Positions 1 through 13,960 are shown, counted from the stretch's first letter. The stretch: 64,000 bases of DNA from Neospora caninum Liverpool (GCF_000208865.1 NC_018394.1:4859985-4923984), one strand, 5' to 3'. Notes: a model not told the origin generated them from the letters alone. Translations and numbers: made by a program.

Positions 1-3000
1 GGTGAGGCAGAAGAGGCACAAGAACAAGCGGTTGAGGAAGCGGAAGGAGAGAAGGAGAAACCCGGACGGCAGCGAGGTTTGCGTGCGTGCAAGAACCGTG
101 CCAGAGACGCGGGCGGACGCGCGTTTCCGCGGTGCAATTCAGCGAGTCGTCCACGCGCTAGCCGTGGCGAAATGAGAAAAGGGGGAGAACGGGGAAGTCC
201 CCGTTTTGTTGGGGCCTTTGTGTGTGGTTTGCCGTTCAAGCGTTTGGTTTCGATTTCGAGTCAAACCGCGTTCGTCTCGTTGTCGGTGGTTGTCGTGCAG
301 GTTCCAGCTTCGCCACGGGAGACTCGGGAGGCTCGTCTCCCGACAGGACCTGCGAGAAGGCGAGCGGCCGAGAGCGGGGCGGAAGGCTGAAGGTCGGGCG
401 ATCTAGCAAGCCGAGAGCGCAGCGGTGGCTGCACACTGTGTCTACGGAGACGAGTCAGAGCGGCGTTTTGTTTTGGCAGGTTTGCAGCGCTTGCCAGGCA
501 CTGGTGCTTCCGTGCCGGATGCTCGGCGAGGAGGGAAACCTCCCCTTCTCCAAGTTCCTGGAGTTGCTGCTCTGCAACGACAGCTACAGAGGCGACGGCT
601 CGTGTGTGTCGGTTTTCCTCGAGTCGCCGCGGGTCAGACTTCGACGAGAAGACCGGGCGCTGCAGAGGGAGAAGTGCGAGGCTGCCCTTGAGAGACGTTG
701 CGAAATCCAGAAAGAGACACGCGGGGAAGAAGGAGAAGGCGAAGGCGAGCAGTGCAGAGACGGGGGGTTGGACCGAACACGAAGGCGGAGACGGTCCCGG
801 TGTACGTCGACAGACGGCGAGGGACAAGCAGTGGAGCAAGGAACAAGGAGGAAGGAAAACAGACACCCAAGAGAGGACGGGAAGGGGAGCGACGCGTGGA
901 TCCCAGAGGGTGGGGGCGGCTGTGAAGACAAGCGCAGAAGTGAAGCTGCGGACGGCGACGAGAGTGCGGAGCATGAAGGGAAAGTGGGTGGAGGTGAACG
1001 CGCAGGGTGCGAGAAGGACTCTACGCGAGAGGGCTATAGGAAACGACGCGAGAGGAGATCGAGAACAAGTGAAGACGAGAGGAATTCCGATCTCTACTGC
1101 GAGGCAGAGCGGATGGAGAGGCCGCGCGCTGTGCGAACACCCCGTTCGCTCTGTCCACGAGGAGCGGAGGAGGACCACGCGCAGGCGGGGAGACGCTCCA
1201 GACGAGGGGCGGGAGGTCGAGATTCTGTGCGGGCGTGGAGGCGATCGTTCGGGAAGAACGGAGGCGCATACAGCTGCCGCTCATGTCCGCATCTTCTGTT
1301 CAGAGAACGGACCTTCTACTTTGCCTTTGCAGGCGTGGTAAGCGTGATAGATCCATCTGGCCGTCGTGCCGAGGAGAGACAAGACGAGAGCGAAAGCGAT
1401 GTTGAGGCAGTCGACAGGACCGCCGGCTCGAGACACGCATTTCGGAGAGACGATCGAGACTCAACAGATGTGGATTTTTCTCGCATTTCGCGGTGTTCAG
1501 GTCATGTCGTTTGCCTACGAAGAAGTGCCGATCTACACCCTGAGGCGCCACCAACTTGACCGCCTCCGGTGCTTGGAGAACCCGCACGCGTCGCTGCTTC
1601 CTCGGGGCGAGGCGCCGCGAGCTTCGACGCTCATCGGCGACAGCTCTCGAGGGACGGCGGTCCTGACCACTGACCCAGACCTGCCAGAAGGACAGAGCGG
1701 TGATTCGCGAGACAGAAACTCGTGGCGGATGAAAGACGCATGCTCTAACGAAGACGAGGCATCTACACCAGGCACCCCGAAAACGCGATCGGGTGATCCA
1801 TCTTCTCCGTCTCCATTCTCCGCGTCTTCGTCAGTCTCGTCTTCGGCTTCGTCTGCCGCGTCGGCTTCTGCGGCGCGGTTCCCTTCTCTCTCCTCGCCGC
1901 GGGATGGTTCCTCTTCAGTTCTTGCCATCGTGCACCTTCTGCTCTGCGGCGTGTTACTCCCCCTGGCGAGCGAGGCGTATTTCGCGTCTCGCCTCACCTC
2001 CGTTCTCTCTCTTGCTTCGTCGCTCGCGGCGTCCACTGGAGGCGAAAGCGAGAAAAGGGAGCGTCGGAGTCTCGTGCCTCAGCTTTTCCGCCTGCCGCGA
2101 CCGTTCATTGGTGGCGCCTCTTCCCGCTCGCCTTCGGTGCGCGCTTCACAGGGTCCGTCCTCGGCAGCAGAATCCAGGCGAAACTTCGTTCCTTTGGACG
2201 CTCCTGCAGTCGCGTCTTCCTGGCCGTCTCTACCTTTCCTCGCCCCCCTCCAATCTCCCGGGCTCCCCCTTCTTCTCGATTTCTCGCGCACAAATAACCC
2301 CTTCCAGTGGTCGCCTTCATCTTCTTCATCGTCTTCGTCTTCTTCTGGTTCTCCTTCTTGCTCACTTTCTTGTTCGCTTTCGTCTTCTTCTCATTCGCGT
2401 CCTGTTCCAGTCCCGGCTGCGTCCACTCTGCGTCCATCCGCTCGTCTGTTTTCGTCCTCTGACCTGTCGTCGCCTTCGTCTCGCTCCTCGTCGGACGCAT
2501 CGTCCGTTCCCGTCTCGCTGACCACGGTGAGAGACACAAACGGATACACCTCGAGCTGTCGCGTGCCGCGGTCGCTGCTGTCGGCAACGCGTCCCGAACC
2601 CGGCGCATCCTCGTGCGCTTCTCCTGGGGGATCGACGGCGCATATGCCTCTCGGCGGGGCGGATGGCGATGGGCAGTCCCGCCTCGCGCCTGTGGGCGCA
2701 GGGCGGCGCCCGGCCGCGTGTGCGCGACACACAGTGCCCAGAAAAAGAGCGGAAAGTCTCGAGAAGTTGGCGACAGGAGGCGCACGTACACCTACCTTCC
2801 TGGACCTTTTCAAGACGCTCAGGTGTCTGCTTCTTCGACTCAGCGAAGAGGAAGAAAGCGGCAGACCACGCGAAGGGAGCGGACGCGACGCAGCTGGGAA
2901 CGGGCGAGATTTCCACCGACAGCACTTTGCACCTGACGCGGTCTCGCCCACAGACGAAGCTACCATGCTTCTTCTCGACCTCGTGCAGGACATTCTGCAG

Positions 3001-6000
3001 TGGACTGTCGAGGCGATGGAGGCGCGACAAGCCTCGCGACTCGCAGACTGTGAGGAAGCGAATTCGCCGAGGACAGGCCGAGGGTATGCGAGAAAGAAGC
3101 GCAAGGTAAGGTTGATTCGCGCAAGAATCAGGTTTCAAGACGGCGAGGCCGCGCGGGTCGGGGCGAAGAGAGGGCGGGCATGAGGCGGCGGTGGACACGT
3201 CGAAGACGGAAGACTCGCGGCTGGTGCCAGAATTCCACTGGCCCAGTCGGCTGCTGTTTCACACACGCCCGACATGTCTGGCGCTTCAAACGGGTCGGGG
3301 TTTCCAGCGGTCGTGGCCGTCTCTCTGGTTTCACTTTCCCCTCATGTCTGTGCACGCGTCGACCTCGTCTGGTGGGCCCTCGAGAGCTTGCTCGTTCTTC
3401 TCTTTGTTTCCCATTCGGTCTGCAGGACTCTGTCAGCCTGGCCAAGTCGGCGTCCCCGCGTCAGCCGCCCGCAGGCATGGATACGTGTGTCACATTTCTG
3501 GCCGTCTTGGCTTCGCTTCTCTCTCCACTTTTGTCTCTCTGCGACCGGTACATTTTCTTGTTCTTCCTCCTCGCGACGGCAGACCAGCGAGGCGTCTCAC
3601 CTATCCCGCTCTCGGGGTCGGCTCGCGCCTCCGGCACCCGGGACGGCCCGCATGGCGACTGCTCCGCTTCCTCCTGGGGACTTGCGGACAGCCGGAAAAC
3701 GCAGGTTTCAGAGTCTCACCCTCAGTTGGTTTCTTGTGAAGAAGGGATGGGGGCCGAAAGAGACGAGCGGAACGGGCGCCCGCCCTCGTGGTCTCCCTCG
3801 CCTCGTCCTTCTTGCGGGATTGCTCTGTCTCCGCCGGTGTTCTCGCAAACGCCCCGAGGGCGCCACGCCCTCCGAGCGGCCCAGGCCTTTGTGCGCCTGA
3901 CCCGCAGAGCCGCCGCAGTGTATCGCTACTTTGCACGGCGTGCGGCTCTTCTTCTGCTTGTTTCTTGTTGCTCCACCTGGCCGACTGCGAGGACGTGGGC
4001 ACCTGCAGGCGTGCGGAGCGGAGGCGCCGGAGATCGTCGGTCGGTGCCGAGGCGAGGAGAGCCGGCTCGGGGGGGAGGCGAGATGGAGACGCGCAACGGG
4101 TCAGATGGGGAGGCGAGCGCGGGGTCGTCAAACAGGCAGACGCAGCAACCGGATTCGGCCTGGAGGGAAGCCACACAGAGGGCGATCGTGAGGAGCCGGC
4201 TGCGGGCACTCGAGGCGCGCTTCCTGTGCACGTCGGCTCTGCCGGACTTGTTGCTGCTCAAGGAAGGTTGGGAGACGTTGCGGGGACACCTGTTTGAGGT
4301 GTATCGAACCCTCGTCGCGGATATGTTTTGTGTTCTTAAAGCCGCGACAGAGATGCACACCGCCGTCGAGAGGGACTCTCCACCTGAGGCCTCTCATCGA
4401 ACGCCCTCTGGACAACGTGCGTTCGGTTCGTCGCCACAAGACGACGCAGAGAGACACGTCGAAGCGTTGGAATCCAGACCTGGCGAAGGGCGCTCGCGTG
4501 GGGCACCGCACAGCCCGGAAATGGAACAGACACCGGACCCGGAAGACCCATCGCCTCTGCCTTCGTTTCGCCTTCGTTCACGCTCTTTGTCGCCACAGTC
4601 CGAGGCTTCAGCTCACCAGCAATCCGCGACGCGCGACGCGCAGAGCAGCTCCGACAAGACGAGGGGCGAGGCACCAAGCGAGACCGTGCGGGCGGCTGCC
4701 TGCCACGTCGACTCGGCTGTGTCTGCAGGTTCTTCGTACTCGATCGTGGTTGCGGCGAAGCTTCGCGCAGATCCTGCGTCGTCGCTCGTCTCCGTCTTCC
4801 TGTCGACTGCGGCGCCGAGCGCGAGCGGCCTGCCTTCGGCCTTGAGTGAGTCTGCGAGCGAAAGCGCCGCCCGAGATCCGCTCCCAGGGCCCTGCCGGCA
4901 AGACTCCGCCCAACGTGACATGACGCGAAGACTCGAGGCTGTGCATGCGCGGCTGGTCGCCAGCGGGCGCGAAGTCGCCCGCTGGGAGGATGGCCAGAGG
5001 GGGAGGCAGGCCGAAAGGTTTCGGCACGCCCTACCCTCGGCGTCGGAGTCTGCGCGCGAGAGTGCGTTGGGCCGGCAATCCTCAGAGAGCACCGGCGTCA
5101 GTCAGGCGAAACCTGGAGGTAGGCCGCAGCCCGAGGCCCACAGACGGAAATGCGCGAGCTCAGATGAGGCTGTGAGGCCGCTCGCGAACAAAGCCGTTGC
5201 CAGGAGGCTGAGGGAGGCGCATAGCGTTTGGATGCCACTGAGCAGGTTCCCGTCCTATGTTTCTCCTAGGTCGCCTATATCTCCTCGCACTCGTCTTCTG
5301 TCGCTGTTTCCCCCTTTCCGTCATTCGTCACTGCCCCCGTGGCGTCTGCCGTCTGGTGTGTGCCGCGTCCGTTTGTGTCCCGCCTCATCCCGCGTTCTTT
5401 CGCGTCACGGCTGTCGTCTGCTCGCCACTCACGAAGCGTCTCAGTCGCGTCTCCTGCCTGTCTCTCTCAGGCCTTCCCTTTCTCGCCAGCGCCTTGTCGC
5501 CTCTTCTGAACCTTATGGCGACTCCGCCTCTTCTGCCGAGGTCTCCAGCGTCTTCTTTCGCGCCCTCGCCAGCGTCGCCTGCGCTGCGAGCGACTTCGAC
5601 GAAGCGCAAGGGGAATGTGAGTGACGGCCTCCCACCGCCCCCATCGCTTGCCATGCTCGATCCAAGATCCGGCGTTTCCTCTGAAGCCGGCGCAGCTTCG
5701 GTCGTCTGCTCGCCGGCCGTGGCTTCCGCACCGCCCTCGCCCTTTGCGTCGTTCGGGCGCCGCGTCTCCTCCCCGTCTCCGTCCCATGCGATTTCCTCCG
5801 TTGCTTTATTCGAGGCTCTGCCGCCATCAGTGGCCTTAGCGCCGCGGCGAGGCGACGCCTCCAGAGGCGACAGTGAGCAGACCAGGCACGCCGACGCGAT
5901 GCGCGAGTCTGTGGGCACATGCGCGGCGGACACCGGACGCCCGGACGACGGAGACGGGCGCGCCCCACAAATGAAAGGAGACACCCAGACAGAAGACAGC

Positions 6001-9000
6001 CCCGACCGAGCGACATCCCAAAAGGGAGGCAGAGAAGCTGCGAATCCCCAGGAACCATCCGCCCTCTCCGGCCTCAAACAGAGGGACAGCGAGCGGCTTT
6101 GTCAAGGCTGGGAAGGCCAAGGTGCGGCGTCTGCGGATGGGGACTTGGTTGTCGTCATGAAGGTTTTGCCTCGCGGCCGCGGGGACACCCTCGAGGTAGA
6201 CGATAGCTGTGGCGAGACCGTGAAGGTGTCGCCTTTCGTTCCTCCCGCCTCCTGCTCGTCTCCGCTTCTGCAGCTACCGCGATCGGGCGTCTCGGCGACC
6301 CCAGAGGAAAGAGCGAGAATTGGTGATGACTCGCGCGTACCTTCTTTCTTCCGTTTTAGCCCTTCGTCGCCGGGCATGTCGCCTTCCTCGAGGCCGCCGC
6401 CCTCCAGTCCCTTCTCAGGCACCTCCTCGCCCCACAAGACGCCCCACAACTTGCGCGCCTCCCCCTCTCCGCCAGGCGCCGTCCCCGTGGCTCCGTCGCC
6501 TTTGGGCACAAACAGGCGAGGCGGAGACCCGTTGGTGCCCCGCTTCTTCTTCGCACCCAGCAGTGGACGAAGACGCGCCGTGTCTTGCGAGGTCCTCCAG
6601 AGGGAAGGCGAGCGTACGCGAGACTGTCCCCCTGTTCCTTTCACTCTGGTGCCACACACAGTCGGGGAAGGACACGAGCGACGGGGGCGCTCTGGAGCAC
6701 CAGCGGAGACGGCGGTTGCTGCCGCGCGACGCAGGGACCAGAGCCGCGGTTGCTCCTTTGACAGTCCCTGGCCGGGGGACCCGAGGGGGGAGATGGACGC
6801 CGCCGACGCCGCGGATGGCGACCGGGCCGACGCCTTGTTAGTGTGTCCGGTGAACGGTAGCGGAGTGGGAGGCACCCGCGAGCGAGGCCAGGCGGGAGAC
6901 GGGAGGATACAGTTCTCGATCGCCGCCTCGAGGCGGCGACCCAGCCACGATGCGCGCGGAGACAAGGAAGGACACGACCAGGTTGGCCGAATCGCTCGTG
7001 CAGCCCCTGCGGTTCCCACGGGGGAGCCTACGCCAGATGCCAATGCACCGGAAGGGACTGTGCATCTTGGGATGGCCTTCGCGCTTCCGGTCGCGTCTCC
7101 CGCGCCGTCGTCGCCGAGCTCGCCGGGCTCTCGTCGGCGTTCGGGGTTTCCATTGCCGCGAGAGACGGCCGCAGCTGTTCCGGACTCTCACGTGTTGTTC
7201 GAGCGAGTCTCGGCCGCCGTCTTTGACCGACTCCTCGAGGATGCACAGCTCGAAATGACTCGCTTGGTTTCCTCTCACGAATCGTTGCTTTCGTCTCTCC
7301 ATCCGGCGAGCCCTCCAGGCGTCTTCACGCAGCTGTGCTTTCCCCCGCTCGCTCGCGACCGCCTCCCCTCGCCTCTGTCCCGCCAGAACGTCTCCCCTCT
7401 CCTCCGCAATCCCCAGAGGCGAGAAGCTTTTTCCTGCTCACGCGCGTCCCCCTCTTTTGCCTCTGCGGGCGTCCACGGCGTCTGGGTGACAGCCCGAGAC
7501 ACCGATGTGGGGTCGGTGATTGCGCATGCATTGCTGAGCGCGGCGATGCAGCGGGAGATGGCCGCGCGGTGGGCGTCCTGGGGCAGCCGCGCGCGAGCGA
7601 GGAGCCGACCCGAACGCGCGTGCGCAAGCGAGGAAAGCGGCGAGTCGGCTGAGCAGGCCGAGACTCTGGCGCGCCGGAAGTCCTCTGCTGGGGACTCCGC
7701 CTCGTCCTCGAATTTCGCACGGACAGACACAGGGCCCCGTTTGGCTGCGAGCGGAGAGATGCGCGGCGGCGAGCCCAAGCAGCAAAGGGGAAGCAAAGGC
7801 GCAGAGAGAGGAGTTGACGAAGAAGAAGACTCACGGAAAATGCGACTCCCCTGTTGTGGTGGGAGGTGTGCAGCCTGTCGCTGCCGTCGGCGGACGGGCA
7901 GCCTCGCCCCGAGGTCAGACAGGGTGGAGACACCAGAAGAGACAGGAGACAGCGAAGCCGGAGAATGCGACTGCTGCAGAGGAAGTTGTCCTGTGGGCGT
8001 CGCGCGCCTCCGGCGTCTCCACCGAGCGGGGGCATTCCAAGAGACAGCTGGAGACGCCGGGAATCACTTGTGGGGCGGAGACTGCGACTGTCCCCGGTGT
8101 GGAGCCCTGCGCAGGCTCCTTCAGCTAGCCATGCATGCACCGACAGACGAACACCTGGCGACCGGGATCGCGAGCAGCGGACGAGACTGGCGACATGATG
8201 CGGGCGTAAAGGGGAAGAGAGAAGGAGATCGTGCCTTAAAGACGCGAGGCAGCCGCTCTCATGAGGGTCAGGGCCCGGTACGCACAGGTGGCGACGACGT
8301 CGACAGGAGGCAAAAGTCTGAGGGACATCCCTCGCCATCCATCTGTGGGGCGCGAACAGGCAAATCTCTACAGAAAGTGCATTCCGAGTTCCACACGCAG
8401 AGATTCGGGGGAGAAAGAGGAACTGAAACCCGTCTCGCTGCGACACACTCAGGATCGCCCTCGGGTTGGTTCTTAACATCTTGCTTCCTTTCGCTGCCGC
8501 CTCTGAGCGCACCTTATTGGCGATTCGATGGTGTAGGGTCTTCGCCTTTTGCTCCGCTCTCTTCCCGCTTCGGCTGCCGTTTGCATGCACTTGCCGACCC
8601 AGAGGTGCCGGGAAGGGACCGCCCAGGGTGGGCTCGACACAGTCGCGGGGGAAGCCGGGAGAGCAGCGCCGTCAGGTCCGAGGCGAGGGACAGCTGTCTC
8701 CTCCAGGGACCGCCGTCCACAGGTAGCGGACAAACGGCACACGCTCAGTCCGGAGACGGACGCGGAGACAGCCCCGAGACACCTGAAGGCCTCGCGATCC
8801 GGTGGTGGCGGCACGGGGGCTGCGGAGGCCACGCAAGAGGAGAACGGTGTCCCGCTGTGGACGCTGGACACCGAAGGAAGAGGCACGGTGTGGGGTCGTC
8901 TGGGCCAGCTGTAGAGCCACCGTGTCCCTCGTCAGCATCCTCGTGTGGGTCTCCGGCGTGTCCTGGCCCTTTTGCTTCGCGCCCTGAACTGACAGAAGGC

Positions 9001-12000
9001 GAAAGGCCTCTGGCGGAGACGTGGGCGCTCCTGAGGCTCTTCTCGGGGCTGTCCTCCGAAACGCCTGCCTCTGCGACGAACGAGTCTTCTGCCTGCGCGT
9101 CCTCCTCTTCTCACATCGCCCCCGTGTCTCCTGCCGCTCCTGCCTCTGCCGCGGGGCCTTCGAGCCGCAGTGTGCAACCTCTGAGTGCGCGGCAGCCCGG
9201 GCACTTCGACTTCGTTGAAGAGCGAGAGGGGGGAAGGAACTCCACACGGATTCTGGAAGGCCGCGCGGTGCGGACGCTCCGGAACTACTTGCGCCTGGGC
9301 AAGTCCGCCTCACCGTCGAGACACAACGAAGCATGCCGCGCGCAGGCCTCTCCACTGCGTGCATGCGGAAACGCGAAGGCGTCATTTGGGTGGGGAGACG
9401 AGGAGCGGCGAGTGATGAGAGAAGTTATCACTGGACCGAGCTCCGCGATGTCGGCCGGCTGCGGGCGGGAGAAAGAGGGCGATGCACGACACAGGGCGCG
9501 GAAGGGAAAGAGATCGTTTTCTCCACATGGGCTCACCGGCGAGGCCTCCGAGCATGTCCAGATTCTGGTCCAGGCGAAACGTGGAGAAGCAAATCACGAG
9601 GAGGAAGCCTCGCAGGGTGTGCGCGAACAGGCGGACTCTCCCTGCCTAGTGACTGTCTACTACGCTGCCCGGGTACGGGACACCGCGAGGAAAGGGCGAG
9701 GGAAAGGCCACGATCGGAGGCGAAATCCCGTTGATCCGAGCACGCGTTTGTACGCGAGAGGCCGGGACGGAAGCGGCGAGCGCTGTCTCGCCTCTCCATG
9801 ATGCAGCTGCGGTTTAGGCGAGAATGCTTCTCACCCTACGATTCCGTTGCAAGGCCTCGCGGCGAGTGCGCCCGTCTTGCCACCGACGCGAGCTGCCTCG
9901 GCGTCTTCCGCACTTGAAGCTACTCGCTTGTGTTCCGTCCCTGTCTCGTGCAGATTGTGTGTGTCTCCAGTCGCCTCGCCCGCAATTTCCCTCCTCTGCT
10001 GAGCTGCGTGTCTGCCTGTCCCTGGGCGTTTCCGACTTTTGTTCGTCGACTTTTCGCCGCCTCCAAACCCTTGCTTCCTTTCGTTCTCCGCGGACGTGGT
10101 CGTGTCGTTCTGGGCCTTTTCGCCCTCCGTCACAGTCTGCCAGGCGCGCACATCACTTCTCGCGCCTCCGGTTTCTATGTTCCTGTCGAATTCCGTGATG
10201 TTCAAAACTGTATCTTATACATTTGGTCTATCATATTCACTGCTCTTACGCTAGTAGTTAGTGTCGCGTGCGTCTCTGGGTCTCTCACCTTCTGTCGTGG
10301 AATCTCTTGTCTTTACTGTTGGACCTCTCTCGCGCTCTCTCCCTTCACTACTCCGCGTTCTTTGGCCGGACTTGCACTGTCTCCTGCCTCGTTGTCTCTT
10401 CGCGTGTCGACCCGCGCCTCGCCCATAAACCCTTTCCTGTCTTGTCCTTTCACCTGCAGTTCCACGCCATGAGGCACCTTCTGTGCGGAGACGATATGCG
10501 CTTCTGCGCCTCGCTGCGAACGTCGCAGCCCGTTCGCCTCCCGGGAGGCAAAAGCGGAGCGCATTTCTCTCTAACTCAGGACGGGTATGTTCCCCGCCTC
10601 TTGTCCAAAACGAGGCTCGTCTCAGGAGAAGCCGGCTGTGCACTGAGGATACGCTAACGTTTCTGTCATCGGTAGACTGGAGGTTTGGATGTCGTGTTTT
10701 TTTAAAGATGGCCACGCCCTCGCATAGTGCGGAGTCGGTCTTAGGACAGGGTGGACGCGCTCACGACACCGTCGCATTCGCCGTCTTTCTATCGTCGCCA
10801 CGCTGTTCTGTCTCGAGACCCGTTTCTTCTTCCACTCTTAGCTGTCGTCTCTGGAGGACGTGCTCTCACTTTGAAAGAAGCAAATTCGACTGCTTCAAGT
10901 TCAGGTGTCTTGGCGGCCTTCTGCGTTGGTCTCGCGTGTCGCCCTCTCGCCCCCCTGCCTCGGTGAAGTTGTGTTTGTCTCTGCTGCGATTCGTTCCCGA
11001 CACTCAGGCAGTACATCGTCAAGCAGCTGAATAAGCACGAGATGCGGTTGCTGCTGTCCGCGGAGGCCGGCTCTGCCCTCTTCCGACACTTCGCCGAGAC
11101 GCTTTTCGATCAAGAGCCGACGACGCTGACGGCGCTGTATGGGGTCTTCCAGCTTGCGTTTCTCAACACGAAGTCAAAGGCGTTCTACGTTGTGATGGAG
11201 AATCTGCGACACGGTCGCGCGCGCGAAGACGGTTTTTTGTCACAGCTGCAATCCCTGTCGTTTCTCGCTCCGCTCGCTGCGCTGCTGCGCCCTGTCGCGG
11301 AACCAGCGGGGCACTCTGGAGTCGCCGGCGGGCGCGGGAGGCGCGCTCCGGAGAACCCAGTGTTCGAAGCGACGGGAGAGAAAGGCGAGGAGATGACGCG
11401 GATGCCCCAGCATGATGGGGGAGATGCCGGCACAACATGCAGCTCGGCAAGCGGATATGCAGACGAGGGCGTCTCCGTTTCGACGGACGCGAGCGTGGCT
11501 TCGGACAGCGCCGTTGCGGATACGGACCTGGGATGTAGCACTGGGAGGACCGAGCCTTTCTCGCTTGCGTCGAGAGTCTTTCGCCTTTTCTCTTCGTTCG
11601 CGCTTTCCTCATTTCCAGCTTCGTTCCAGTCCGCTCCCGCGTCTTTCACTGCGCCCGCCGAGCCTTCGCGGCTTCTCCTTTTCGACCTGAAAGGCGTCGG
11701 GACTCTCCGCTACGTGCGCCTGGACGACAAGCGGTCTCCGATGGAGAGCAGCCCGGGGGCGCATGGAGACAACGCAGAAGAGGCAGACTTGGACGCCCGG
11801 GGAAGAGCCAAGGAGCGACAGGAGAACGGCGAGGTGTCGAGGCGAGCCGACTGCACCAAGGACGCGGAAGAAGAGCGGGACGAGAGAGGGGGGCGGAGAA
11901 GCCACGGAAACGCCCAGACAGACACCACCGACGCCCAGCCGTTCTGCAGGCAGAGCGGGCTCGCGACACACTCAGAAAGCGAAAGTGGAGAACCTTTTTT

Positions 12001-13960
12001 CAGCGAGACACACACGGCGCCTGACCGCCGCACGTCGGCCGCCACGGACATGACTCCAGAGGGGATTTCGGGAGATCGGCGAGGGAGGAAGGCAGAAACT
12101 TGGGACATCTCCGGGCGACAAACAGGGGACGGCGAGGACGAGAGGAGAGGATATGGCTGCGAAAGCGAAGGAACGGCCGGACGCGCGGGAGGGCTGCAAG
12201 GCACCGCGGCGGGCGCCGAAGGGACAGAAGGCGAAAGAGACGCAGGCCGAGAGGAAGCACCGTGCTGGAGCAGTGACCAGGCACAGCCTTCGTCAGGTGC
12301 GTCTGTGGGGGCAGCGAGGCCCGAGAGGTGCCGACGGATCGACCTCGAGGGCCAGTGCGAAGAGTCCGATGCAAAGGCCATAGAAAAGACACCCTTCGGT
12401 AGCGGTAAGAGCGGAGCTGAGTGGAGCAGGGAGGGACCTCACGCGAGTGGAAAGAGAGTGGAAGATCAAGGAGACAGGCGGCAAGCCAGGAAGGACGCCG
12501 AGGCGTCTGACTGCCGGACGGTCAGCTCTCAGGGCAGCGGCGAGGACGGGAGCGAGACAGACGAGGTCGTGGGGGGGCCGTTGCTGCGCGAAAAAGACGC
12601 AGCGCGAGGCGACGCCAGTCGCAACCTGGAGAGGCGAGACAGAGGAGTTGGAACGCAAACTGACGTTGAACAGGCCGCTGCCGTGGCGCGCTTGTCTCAT
12701 CCGCCGGCTGCATCTTCGCCGTCTCCTGAGCTCCCTGGACAGGTGGAGCCCCAGGCTCCCGGCGGGCGTTTCCGCGCCTCGCCTCTGTCTGGTGTAGTGT
12801 CTCCACTTTTCCTTCCGACCTTTGCCTGGGCTTCGCCTGCCGCGTTGCCCCCTTCGTCTGCCCCGGCGCTGCCCGTCCTGTGGGACCAGAACTTTCGCGA
12901 GTTTTCCGGCGGCTTTCCGCTGTGTCTGGACAGCTGTGACCACGCCTGGCTCTGGCGCGCGCTGCAGCGCGACACGCAGCTTCTGCAGAGGCTGGACGTC
13001 GTCGACTATTCGCTCCTAGTGCTGGTGGAAGAGAGCGGTCGCGTGCGGCGCATTTCCGTCGCCTTGATCGATTTCTTTCGGCCCTATACATGGGACAAGC
13101 AGGTGGAAACGATTGGGAAATCCCTCGCGTACATGACTCGGGGACTCCTCGACCAACAACCCACTGTTCTCTCGCCTCCGCAGTACCGTCTCAGATTCCT
13201 CCACACGATGGCTGCATTTTTCGGGCCGTCGCATCCAACCGACCTAACCGGCATTTTCGCGTCTCTGCTGAGACTCGCTCCGGCACTCACTGCTCGCGAA
13301 GGCTCAGCGGACAGAGACCGAAGGTATCCAGGTGAACAGGGAAGCGCCGAAGGGCCGAGGCAGAGCGCGACTTCGGGGAACGGTGGCGACACGCAGGAAC
13401 GACAAGCGAGGGCCGAGGAGGCGGATCGGTGCTCGGCCTCTTCACTGCCTGCCGACAATCCTGAAGGTTCGCTCGCAGCGTCTTGCAATCGCTGCCTGTA
13501 CTCTGTCCCACCTGCGACTTCCCCACCCTTTTCTGTCTGCGCGGCTTCGTCGTCAGCGTCTCCTTCGCAACATTTTGCGTCGGCGTTTGATTACCCGTCC
13601 GAGACACCGACCCGTCGTCCTTCGTTGGATGCTCGTGTGCCGTCTGTGCAGTCGGCTGCGTTCAGCGCGAGCACGGCGCCGGGGAAGGGAGGCCCTGCGG
13701 GAAGAGAAAGGGAGGAAGGCGAAGACGCAGGAGAGAGACTGGGGGGCGAAGCCTGCCGCAACGCGCACGCAGTCCCGGTGAGGAAAGCGGAACGCAGAAC
13801 GGAAAACGCCACGGAAGAAAGAGACGCGCGAGACACGCGCATTGTCCATGACGTACAAAGTGCCACAGCTGCTGCACGAGCGTCCGCATTCTCCGCCTTT
13901 CTTCGTCTGCGCATTCGAGATCAACAGAGAAAAGACCGAGGCAAACGAAACTACTATTAG
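1..13960 (+). CDS. PIKFYVE: PIKfyve/Fab1-type phosphatidylinositol-3-phosphate 5-kinase, 5'-partial
   Basis: Family role: makes PI(3,5)P2 from PI3P on endosomal membranes. Proposed exons: <1-76 (tentative), 301-1337, 1501-3105, 3426-5118, 5471-9672, 10460-10584, 11008-13960; intron phases agree at every junction. The C-terminal PIP-kinase domain spans the last three exons. A GGKSGAHFSLTQDG loop at the end of exon 10460-10584 joins QYIVKQL (catalytic Lys) across the splice. Then come PTTLTALYGVFQL, VMENL (about 11194), FDLKG (about 11680), VVDYSLLVLVEE (about 13000) and ALIDFFRPYTWDK (about 13065, metal-binding Asp). Upstream, 450-1580 matches the Fab1 Cys-rich region: a WQVCSACQ start, FSKFLELLL, a CPHLLFRERTFYF zinc/His segment, and MSFAYEEVPIYTL after the 1338-1500 intron. 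FYVE and chaperonin-like parts would lie left of the window. About 3,900 residues are present, far above the animal enzyme's roughly 2,100. Introns within 3426-5118 (for example around 3490-3580) cannot be excluded. Confidence 0.85.

Noticed and set aside
6102..7043. 313-codon minus-strand open frame
   Set aside because: Antisense of the long PIKfyve exon 5471-9672; GC-rich exons in this window routinely leave the opposite strand open.
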